DNA of 64,000 bases. Source: Dendrolimus kikuchii (Eukaryota > Arthropoda > Insecta > Lepidoptera > Lasiocampidae). A program made the position numbers and the translations under genes. A model generated the notes under the pieces. That model made no database searches. It was not told the origin of the DNA and saw only the letters and a list, made by a program, of their open reading frames with translations. The stretch covers positions 20,695,435-20,759,434 of the forward strand of contig CM034389.1 in NCBI GenBank assembly GCA_019925095.2, in the 5' to 3' direction. Below, one piece after another: positions 43,547 to 53,200 of this stretch (positions are counted from its first letter, which is position 1; each line of letters starts with the position of its first letter).

Positions 43547-43790
43547 TGGCATTTGCTAGAATAGATGTAGTCAGCTATCGCTCCTGCCCCTGGTCTGGAG
43601 TATGCCGCCATAACAACTTTGAGTTGTGTTTCGGCCGGCGTCAGTGGCTAGGTTTCAGTTTTTCCTTCGAGGCCGGCAGCACATTGGCAGCACCGCTGAT
43701 ATTGCTAATGTCCATAGGCGACAGTAACCACTTTCCATCACAGTTGGGCCGTCAGCCAGTCTGCTGTGCTTCAGCAATAAAAAAAGAAAC
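43547..43790 (+). repeat. SINE-like repeat S1, 5'-truncated, diverged
   Basis: CTGCCCCTGGTCTGGAGTAT, TTTGAGTTGTGTTTCGGC, TCCATAGGCGACAGTAACCA, CAGCAATAAAAAAAG. The TCGAGGCCGGCAGCACATTGG block is closer to the LINE tail at 63510-64000 than to other S1 copies. Confidence 0.68.
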
Positions 43791-44282
43791 AAAAGCCTTT
43801 AGGTAATCGAAAATACCTCCAATTTTAATTAGTACTTAACTCAACTTTTTCCCTTAGTTTGTCTGTGATTTGGTATACAGACTGTGTTTATTTTCAAAAA
43901 CCTAATTATACCCTTTTAGTTTTCGTCAAAATCGGCCTCGGGACTACTTTGCGTGTTTTTCTCTGTTTCGTATAGTTTTGGACTCAGCTCTGAAGGCCTG
44001 TTTAACAATTTTACTCTCAACAAAAGACGAAACAAATCGTATTTAAATTTAAAATATATAATCATACCCTTTATTCAACATTTTTTATAGACTTGTCTCA
44101 GGATATTTCTACGAGTATAACTTCATTTATATACCGTTGCAATGGAACTCGTGTAACCTGTCTCTCAAGAGAATATCATCTAAATATTATATCTATATCA
44201 AGATTCATGTTACTTATTTAAAATTCAAACCATACTCCTATGTAAAATAGAAATATAACACTAATACTATAATGTCACTGAC

Positions 44283-44686
44283 CTTCCAAAACCGCTGAAT
44301 GATGACGCCTGGCTAGCCGAGTGTGACGTACTAAATCCCTCATTGAATCCAAATGAAAATGACTGCGAAGCTGAGTGACTTGCCCCAGCGCCACTTGAGC
44401 TACTGCTGACACTTGCCGTCAATCCATTACTCGTAGGAGCGACATTGAATCCACCACCAAATCCAAATTTGGGATTCACTTGACCTGAAGAACGCTTCTC
44501 ATTCGGCAGAAGCGTGCTCGGATCACGTTCCAAATGCTCTAATATCGGTAAAACTGGAGGTGTGATAATTGGATCCAACTTCTTCTCTTGGCGCCTTTCA
44601 TCGGGGAATACGAATCCATTAGCTGGTGCCGGAACTACAGCTTTCACTAATACCGTAAGGCAAATACAAGCGCAAAGGAACCGCAT
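44283..44686 (-). CDS. Gene E exon 1: secreted Ser/Gly/Ala-rich protein
   Basis: 404 nt from the ATG at 44686, leaving in phase 2 at GGAAG|GTCAGT. Signal peptide MRFLCACICLTVLVKAVVPA. Residues ~20-75 are charged and proline-rich (PDERRQEKKLDPIITPPVLP; LERDPSTLLPNEKR), then FGFGGGFNVAP, and from ~95 a low-complexity Ser/Ala/Gln region with SHSASQSFSFGFNEGF and SHSASQASSFSGFG. Exons 2 (39850-40024) and 3 (38717-38890) join in frame (753 nt plus phases check exactly) for a 250-residue secreted protein. Aromatic-Gly and Ser-Ala-Gln repeats recall structural proteins such as silk-associated or cuticle proteins, but no cuticle R&R motif or sericin-type repeat is visible. KR pairs near residues 73-74 could be processing sites. 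Function unknown. Confidence 0.77.
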
Positions 44687-44732
44687 TGTGGATGATTTTG
44701 TTGATACTATGTCCGATCAGCAGTGTATCTTG

Positions 44733-44740
44733 TATTAATA
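44733..44740 (-). promoter_or_regulatory. TATA-like box of gene E
   Basis: TATTAATA on the minus strand, 47-54 nt upstream of the gene E ATG; a weak match to TATAAA. Confidence 0.35.
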
Positions 44741-44744
44741 GGGT

Positions 44745-45433
44745 CGCACGAGGTCATCCGCAGTTGGCATGCGGCACGCGCCGCAGCCTTCAGAAAACCC
44801 ACTGCGCTGCGCCCGAGACGACATCCTGCAAAGTATCGATATCCCCTCTCTGTACACTCATAGATCCATAAATGTGATGCTGATGTACCTTTTAAATTTA
44901 ACGACGTTATTGTCCGAGACCACTTGAGCCGCAGCGGGAAAATTTGATGGTTAAGGTGCTAAGTGTTGGGAAACCCGTCGTCCTACTTAAGCCTAAGTTG
45001 TTTCTGAGTCTCGTCACGCATTGGTCAATTGACGGAAGAAGGGTTTAGATCGGATTTCATAAGACACATTTTCGATTAAGTAAGGCGATTATTAAGAAAA
45101 CTGTTTAATGTGCAAAGCACGTGTTAAAAACTGGCTTGACAACTATAACAACTGTTTGACTTTTAATCATAGATATAGTTATTTAAATACTAGACCCATT
45201 ATAATAAAGTGATAATTTAGTAGTAATATACACACACGTGAAGTTTAATTAATGACAATCTTGTCTATTTTCGACAACTAGATTTTGATTTTTTATAGCT
45301 AATACTATATTTTATTAATAAAATTAGACATTTAATTAACATTTATATTTATGTAAACATAAAATTAACATTTTTAATTAAATAATTATGTAAGACATTT
45401 TAGCGATATATATAAGTTATAATTATATATAGA
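44745..45433. other. Upstream region of gene E, nothing recognised
   Basis: The first 150 bp are GC-richer (GGCATGCGGCACGCGCCGCA), the rest AT-rich. Possible promoter-proximal regulatory DNA. Confidence 0.3.
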
Positions 45434-45998
45434 CTAGCGGCCCCGGCAGACGTTGTCCTGCCTTTAAAAAATAAAATTCTAGAACCCGATCCCAGAGCCA
45501 CGTACCGGTTCTAATTGCGAATCTAAACCATCCGGGTACCCACTCAAACACACAAAAACAAAATCACCAAAATCGCTCTAGGTGATTAGGAGGATTCCAG
45601 AACCCGATCTCAGCGCCACCTACCCGTTCTAATTGTAAATTTAAAAGAGTAATATATTTCTTTTTATTCTAAGTCATGACAAAATAAGATTAAAAATCTT
45701 GCCAAAAAATTAAAGTTTATAATTAACAAATAAAAAATAGGGGTTGATCGTAGAGGGGTGAAAATTTAGGGTTATATGTATTTTTTAATGTTGTATCCTA
45801 AAAAAATAAAAATTTATCTAAAAATTAAAAAAAAATATTTAGGGGTGGACTACCCCTAACATTTAGGGGGATGAAAAATAGATGTTGGCCGATTCTCATA
45901 GATACCGGATAAGCACAAAAAATTTCATCAAAATCGGTCAAGCCGTTTCGGAGGAGTATGGCAACGAAAACTGTGACACGAGAATTTTATATATTAGA
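45434..45998 (-). mobile_element. Helitron, ~565 bp
   Basis: In reverse: TCTAATATATAAAATTCTCG, TGTCACAGTTTTCGTTGCCA, CTCCTCCGAAACGGCTTGAC, ATCCCCCTAAATGTTAGGGG, and a 3' end with hairpin GGCAGGACAACGTCTGCC then GGGGCCGCTAG|T. The block GAACCCGAT(C)..CACCTACCGGTTC occurs twice, suggesting a nested or duplicated 3' part. Confidence 0.72.
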
Positions 45999-46592
45999 TA
46001 TATATTATACCCGGAAAGCAAACACCACTGAAGGCCGATTCCTATACCTTACTATTCAGTATGGAAGGTAGAGGTAAGGAGAGCCATCTCATATGGGTGG
46101 AAGTTTCAAAAAATATCCAGCCATAAACAGTATATAATAGTTCAAAAACCCTCTGAAATGGCGCTTGTGTAACCAAATTGTGGGGTATAAATGTGGTTGT
46201 TAACGCATTGAAGTATGTAGAGTTAGAAAATTTAATCTTAAAATATTAAATTTTCTAATTCGGCATTATTCAATTTTATAAAACTAAAATACTCTTTAAT
46301 ACTACTGTAATAACTATTGGCGCTATATTTAAAATTCATCCTGATGCTAAAGTGGCGTCACTCTATTTTAATGCATTTCGATGAACACTTCTCATTTACA
46401 GAGTTCTGATTTATGTGCATATTACTCGAATTACTGCGTGAAACGGTGAAAAAATTGTGATTGGAAAAGATTGTGATGAAACCTTGTACATCCCCGTTAA
46501 TTTTTTCTGGGATCAGAATTGTTCTATATTCAACCTCGTTATTATAAGTACACCAAATTCGAATCCATATTCCGCAGAAACTATTTCATAAT
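45999..46592. other. Repeat fragments, no gene
   Basis: 46040-46065 (GGCCGATTCCTATACCTTAC) resembles one end of MITE T2. 46390-46520 has GATTGTGATGAAACCTTGTA, a weak echo of S2. Confidence 0.35.
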
Positions 46593-46969
46593 CCAGGGCC
46601 CGAATTCTGCTTTTTCAGTATTTTGGCGTTGCGAAGATATTCAAAGTATGATTCCATTCCAATAGTATCTATCAAAAAATCACATTCTATTAAATCCACA
46701 ATATCTTCTCAATGGCGTCACGGTAGAATAATAGGAGAAAAAAATTATGTTAATTTTAGCAGAAACCTCGTCTGTCGATAGGTATATTGAAAAGCTACCA
46801 AAACTTTATACATTTATTTCGCGAGTTTTCGCTTATAAATATTTATAGAGTGGCGTGCTACGAGCACGCCTTTGGAAGTGACAGAATACCGAAATCAGGC
46901 TAACCTCCGATTAAAACGACGGTGTCCGGCGATTTTTAAGAAACAGTAATAGCAGAATTGGGCCCCAGG
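46593..46969. mobile_element. TIR element, 377 bp
   Basis: Left CCAGGGCCCGAATTCTGCTT; right in reverse CCTGGGGCCCAATTCTGCTA, then TTACTG. A palindromic GGCGTGCTACGAGCACGCC lies inside. No transposase. Confidence 0.6.
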
Positions 46970-48754
46970 TTAAGAGGAATGCTTAGTCATACTCGTTAAA
47001 GCAAATACTAGTAGGTACCTGTAGAAAATTACAGAGCAATATGTTTATTCCGGTTTATGCTGAAAATAATAAACAGACAAAATACAATATAAATATTAAA
47101 AGAAACTCACTTTTATATTTATATACGAGATTAAATATATGACAATATATTACTATTATATTTATTAATATAAAAAATAAGTGGTATTGTCGCTAATATC
47201 GATATTCTTCAGACAACTTAACGTGTATTAAACGATATTATTGTATCAAGATAATTATGATACAATTTTGTATTTAAATGTGAATATTTATACTAAGTTA
47301 AAGTCAATTAAACAATCTAAGAATAAACTATATTATAATGTTAACTTTAATAACGATAACTGCATTCAAAGGATTATTACTTTTTAGGGCTGCCACGAAT
47401 GTTTTTCTCAAAATATGTTTCGAGATATTATTATATTCTACTTTTAAGTAATATTAAAATAAGTATAAAATATTATATAAATAATGAATGAAATCTGAAT
47501 ATAATCCATGTTAAAAATTAATAAGTCTCCCGATCTATCGATGTGTTAGTTAGCTTCAGAATTGATTTCTTAATTCATCAGAAATCAATACACTAAGTAT
47601 GTAAGTAAATAAAAAACATGTAAATGAACGGGATTTATACAAAACATTACTTTATAATTTTTATTTTTTAAGTTTTAGTTATATAAAGATTTAACGAGAT
47701 ATTAAGAATTTTAGTGACATTCTCAATATGTCATACAATTATATGCGTAAGTCAAAAAATATTTTGTTTTAATATTTTGAAAATAAATTGGCAGGCAAAC
47801 AATCATTCGCACATCGTTTCCTCTGAAGCTTAAAGAGAGGACATCTCTGAGCTAGACACATAGATTAGAGTAGATAAAGGAAAATTCTATTACAAAATTT
47901 ACCCTGCTCGGTATTGAAATCTTCTAGAGAACTAGGCGGGCCAACGCGTAGACCACTATACTACAGAGACTGTTAAAAATAGTAGATGTTTGAAATTCTA
48001 AACCGTGATCTAAGAAGAAAGTTCTCCCTTCTTATAACAATATGTTTAATTAATTCACGTGCATGACGAAATGAGGAAATAACAATTCCATGTCAGTTTA
48101 AAAAGGATTTTTTCAACTGCTTGATGATTAGTTTATTATTATCATATATTGATTGTGGTCGTAAATGTGAAATGAAACAGTGCATTAAATGTTACAACAC
48201 GGCGCACTATTATTATTATTCTTTGGCATAAAAAATGATGACAATAGTTTTGTAATTAGTATTAGGAACTTAATAGTTATCGTATACTGAAATAGCGATA
48301 ATAATGAAATTAATAAGAAGGCAAAGAAATTCGCTTTAAAATATAATGAAATAATTGAAATAAAATAATTTTAAAAAAATTCACTTAAATTATCGTTACA
48401 TTAAAACAACAATTTTAAAATAACAACTTAAATCAACAGAAAAACCAATTAACAATTCAACTTAAGTACTCTACAAGCCATTAGTGTCGGCTATAACGAC
48501 CGACTTATTGCAAATACTTTATAGGATAACGCAATAATTTTGATGTGTGGCAACCCTAATGACGGTAGAAAATGGGTGAGTGTGAACCGGGCCTAGGTCG
48601 CACGTCCGTGTCACGGTCAATATGCAGCACATGTTTTTATTCACGTATATGAGTATAAGGTTCTGTATCTGGATTCCTAGATCGTAGATTAGGAGACCGA
48701 TAAAAGAACGAGACTGACTCCTTGTTTGATACTGATGACGTATGACGTCTTTTT
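46970..48754. other. 1.8 kb AT-rich, no gene seen
   Basis: Very AT-rich with many short TA/ATT runs. No exon, repeat or RNA gene recognised. Confidence 0.35.
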
Positions 48755-49028
48755 TAATGCCGGAATTCAGGTCCACGTGATGGACAGTGGTTACCATCAC
48801 CGATGAGCATATGCAACATCAAAGACTGTAGCAATGTGTTGGTGACTTTGAAAGAGGACTGAATCCTGGCCACTAATGCGGTATCATAACTCAAGCTTGT
48901 TATTAGGGCTGGTAACCATCCAGACCGTCAAATGCCGTTCCAGGCTGTTGGTTATTTCGTGTCTTCTTATGACAGTCCACTCGACTGCAGGAATTAGTAT
49001 TCCTTCTCCGTTCTTGCACGAATAAAAT
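48755..49028 (-). repeat. SINE-like repeat S1, old
   Basis: GTGGTTACCATCACCGATGA, CTGGCCACTAATGCGG, AACTCAAGCTTGTTATTAGG, TTCTCCGTTCTTGCACGAAT. The tail end is degraded. Confidence 0.6.
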
Positions 49029-49570
49029 AGATATAATGTCTAATATTATTTTCTCACGATGGCGATACGTCTGATACAAATTATGTTAAATGCCCAGCTT
49101 GCCTGATCAATGTTCTTAGCCGTAGCCATTTTGGAAATAACGGAAGCTTTATTTTTCGTTCTGTTCTTCCATCTGTCTCTCCGTGCATCTGTCGCCCTAT
49201 ATATTATACTTATTTTTCTCAGAAACCATTTGGTCTTTGCAGATGTTTGACAGGAAGGTGTAGTCTGTATGAAACTTATACTAAAGTTATGAAGTGAAAT
49301 TGAGACATTAAAGAAATATAGGGGATAGCTATCATATATATAAGTAATAGTTGAGAGTTGTTGATTAGGGGTGTCGTTATTCAGATAATGAAATAACATT
49401 ACTATGCTGCTTAATGATTTAATCTGTCCCCTTAACTTTAAACATTAATAGCTTTACTTATAATCGTTTCTTAAATTTTAAGAAACTGCTGCAACTGATT
49501 AGTGAAAATCTTACCCATAGACTCCTCTTAAGGTTAAGAGGTGGTAAACTAACTCATAAATAACTAATAT
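49029..49570. other. No gene supported
   Basis: Minus frame 49046-49399 (117 codons) is open, with KMATAKNIDQASWAFNIICI, but has no signal peptide, known domain or splice context; probably a repeat-derived or chance frame. Confidence 0.3.
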
Positions 49571-49680
49571 AACTACGTTTTAACGGTTTTAAGCGCAGTA
49601 ATTTTATTTGATTTTGCCGTGATCACGGCCACTGAAAAATCACGGCCACTAAAAAGTGGCCGAAACGTCGGAATAATAAA
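49571..49680. repeat. Partial copy of TIR element T1
   Basis: AACTACGTTTTAACGGTTTT, AAGCGCAGTAATTTTATTTG as in T1, then GCCGTGATCACGGCC and GTGGCCGAAACGTCGGAATA. It borders the BEL element directly. Confidence 0.5.
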
Positions 49681-49684
49681 AATC

Positions 49685-50015
49685 GACAAAGGTAGAATTT
49701 GTTGGTGGTGGAAGGAGGCAAAATCCACAGCCGGGTAGATTTAAGCGGCACTCACCTGCGGATCCCCAATCCTCGTCGTAAAGCACGTCTTCAGGGGTTG
49801 CGTATATCACACCAACAACAGGAGCGGGTTTAAGGTAAAAGCGTTCTATGCAAATCACTTATGCGCGTGCGGTGCTCGCGAGGCCGTCGACGTACTGGGG
49901 CGCCCGCCGGCACGAGTCGTGGTTAGCCGACAGGTGGCACCACCTGTCTCTATCCAGCGTGCGGATTTGCGGAAAGGAGGGAAAAGGTAGGTAATATAAG
50001 GCGCCTAACCATGCA
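49685..50015 (-). repeat. 3' LTR of the BEL element
   Basis: In reverse it starts TGCATGGTTAGGCGCCTTAT right after the polypurine-type GGCGGGG and ends TTCTACCTTTGTC. Compared with the other LTR it lacks the final ACCCGCACCACCA. It contains GGTGGCACCACCTGTCGGCT and TTGCATAGAACGC. Confidence 0.85.
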
Positions 50016-50271
50016 CCCCGCCTTGAAAGTTCATAGAACTTTCAACAGAAGATGCGAAAAGAAGAAAAGAGAGGATAGAGCAGGCATAAGGCCTAAGCGA
50101 AAATAAAGTGCGGTGCGGATATATAAAATAAATATAAGTAGCGGTTGAAAATTATGCTAATGAGTGCGGTATCAATGAATAAAATAATATAAACTAATAT
50201 TAAAGCGATTATTGAACTAAATTTTACTAATAATTAAGATGTTACTATATGCTAAATGAAACTTTGAAAGG
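50016..50271 (-). other. Untranslated 3' internal region of the BEL element
   Basis: Between the Gag-Pol stop and the 3' LTR. It ends with a perfect GAAAGTTC/GAACTTTC hairpin followed by AAGGCGGGG, the probable polypurine tract. Confidence 0.6.
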
Positions 50272-53200
50272 TTACTGTTGCGGTAAAGGATAAAGTTTGA
50301 CAACTGGACGTTTGTAAACTCCAGTACTAGTTTTTACAGTAGCGACTCGGATAACTCCGTCTGATCCTGGATAGACTTCCGTAATTATACCTAAGGGCCA
50401 ACTCAAAGGTGGCAAATTATCGTTTTCTAATAGAACTATGGTGCCTATTTCCACGGAGCGTTCCGGAGTACACCATTTTTGGCGCACTTGTAATGTATGT
50501 AAATACTCAACTCGCCACTTCTTCCAGTAAGAAAGAACGAGTTGATCTAAAAGATCTTTCCGTTTAGTTAACGTTATGCGGGCGTCTGGCAATTCAGAAG
50601 AAGGCAAGTGCTTTAAAGGACTTGACATCAAGAAATGAGCGGGCGTTAACACGTCCGGATGCGGATCTGCGGAGACAGCAATAAGCGGTCTTGAATTCAA
50701 AATACATTCGATTTGTACTAAGACCGTTAAAAGTTCCTCATAAGTGAGAAGTTGTTTGCCTATTACTCTAAACAAATGCGTTTTAACACTTTTAATATTA
50801 GCCTCCCACGCCCCCCCAAAGTGTGGAGATCGTGGAGGAATCATTTTCCACTCTATTCGACTATTCAATAGCTCTTGCTTGACTTCAGCTTGAAAAGTCG
50901 AACTTAACAGAAAATTATGCATTTCGTCTAACATTACTTTGGCACCGACAAAATTAGTGCCATTATCTGAATATATTACCGATACTGGACCGCGGCGAGA
51001 TATAAATCTCTTGAAAGCGGAAATAAATGATGCGGAAGTGAGATCTGACACTAATTCAATATGAATTGCCTTAGTAACAAGGCATATAAAGAGGCAAATA
51101 TATACCTTACAAGAATGCTGCCCTCTTCTTCTTATCGGAATATAACTAAGCGGGCCCGAGAGATCTACTCCAGAGTGAACGAATGCTTTGGCATCGCTAA
51201 TACGAAATGCGGGTAGATCAGCCATTTTTGGAGTCGGATGCTTCGGATTTAGACGGAAACAAATATTACACTGACGGCAACGAGAGCGAATGACGGTTCT
51301 AGCATCCAAAATCCAAAAACGTTGACGTATGATGGACATAAGTAGTCCAGGTCCGGTATGACAACTCGATGCATGATAATGATCAATGATAAGATTCACT
51401 AAACGATGACGTTTAGGGAGTATAGCGGGGTATTTCACTTCATATGGAAGGGAAGATTTAGACAACCTGCCCCCTACGCGGAGTATTCCATCCTCATCTA
51501 AAAAGGCTGATAAATTACGTAACCTTTTAGATGGTAATTCATTAATCTTTAAAAGTTGAATTTCTTTAGCGAAACATATGTTTTGAATAGCTTTAATAAT
51601 AAATTTTTCAGCGGTATTAATATTACATACAGGTTCATTATTTGGCAATTTTTTAATAAATTTTAGAATATAAACAAATATTTTTAACAATTTAGACCAA
51701 GAGCTGATGCGGTTAATTATATCAATTAAGAGCGGTGACTCACACTGAATTGCAGATGTAAGTGTTTTACTATTAATTTTAAATTCAGGAAGCGACTCCT
51801 GAACTAGAGGTGAAAAGGCTACAATAGGCCATTCGTTAATGGGCTTACTAAGCCAAGTTGGACCATTCCACCACAGTGGATGCGATAGAAGTTGTGAAGG
51901 TAACATACCACGTGACAGACAGTCACTCGGATTTTCTTTACCTACGATATGGTAGAAACAATCGAATGCAAGATTTTCTTGTATCTTAGCCACACGGTTG
52001 CTCACGAATATAGACCATCTATGTGGAGAAGAATGAATCCAAGAAAGTGCTATAGTGGAGTCAGAAAATGCGTAGACTCCTTTAATAGGAATGCGAGCGG
52101 ATAGCCTATCTCGAACTAATTTAACAAGTTTTGATAATAACAAAGCTGCGACTAACTCTAAGCGAGCGAGCGTTACAATTTTAACTGGCGAAACTTTAGA
52201 CTTTGCACACAGAAGGCGGACAGTTACATTACCTAACGAATCTGTAACATGTAAATACACACAGCATCCGTAACCACTAAAGCTAGCGTCACAAAATGCT
52301 ACTATGTAAACCTCGGATCCTAACTGAACACCAGAATGACGCGGAATGCTCAAAGTCGCAAGCATGGGAAGTTCTAATGCGAGGGCGGTGAAACGTCGAC
52401 GAATAGATTCTGGAGGCGTTTCATCCCAGTCAATTTTACTCAACCAAAGTTCCTTAATAAGAATTTTGGCGAATAAAATAATGGGCGCGACTAAACCGAG
52501 CGTGTCAAATAAGCGCGCGACGAACGAAAGGATCGTGCGTTTTGTGCATTTATCATCAACTTTGACAATGGTCAAAGAGAGAATATCGTGAATAGGCTCC
52601 CAGGATAATCCTAGGATTTTACAATTAAATAGGTCTGACTGTGCAAAGTCAATAGGCATACGATGCGAATCAGGAAAAGCGTCAAGTAAAGCTGGTGAAT
52701 TACTAGCCCACTTAATAAGATCAAATGAACCTAATTTAAATAATTTAATTAAATCTTGCGAAACACTTACAGCGGTTTGTTCATCAGGAACAGAATGTAC
52801 AAAATCATCCATAAAAAATTGAGTATCTATTAATTTAGATGCCTCAGGATAGCGGTGTCCAAAATCAGAAGCTAGTTGACGTAATGTACGCATAGCTAAG
52901 AAAGGACTTGATTTTAAACCGAACGGTAAACTAATAAAATTATAAGTGCGGATAGGTTCGTTAGCGTTAAAGCGAAATAAAATGCGTAAATATTTGCGGT
53001 GGTGTTCATTTACACCGATGCGAAGAAACATAGATTTAATGTCAGCGGTTAATGCAATAGGAAATAATCTAAAGTCGATCAAAAGCAAAAATAAATCAGA
53101 CTGCAAATTAGGACCGACGTGCAATACGTCGTTTAGCGATAAGCCAGAATGAGTTTTTGCGCTGGCATCTAGCACTACGCGGACGCCATCTTTGTTCGGA

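Larger units (their letters stand above)
40025..44282 (-). other. Intron 1 of gene E (4.3 kb), repeat-filled
   Basis: GTCAGT donor, TTTTCAG acceptor. It holds S1 copies at 40075-40335, 43225-43492 and 43547-43790, a complete S2 SINE at 42642-42930, TIR elements at 41208-41340, 41385-41600 and 41829-42107, and one unexplained ORF (40344-40643). No recognised repeat in 40644-41207, 42108-42641 and 43791-44282. Confidence 0.6.

Noticed and set aside
49649..49858. LTR ORFs (also 56160-56357) as small proteins
   Set aside because: Both copies lie in the LTRs of the BEL element and are explained by LTR sequence.
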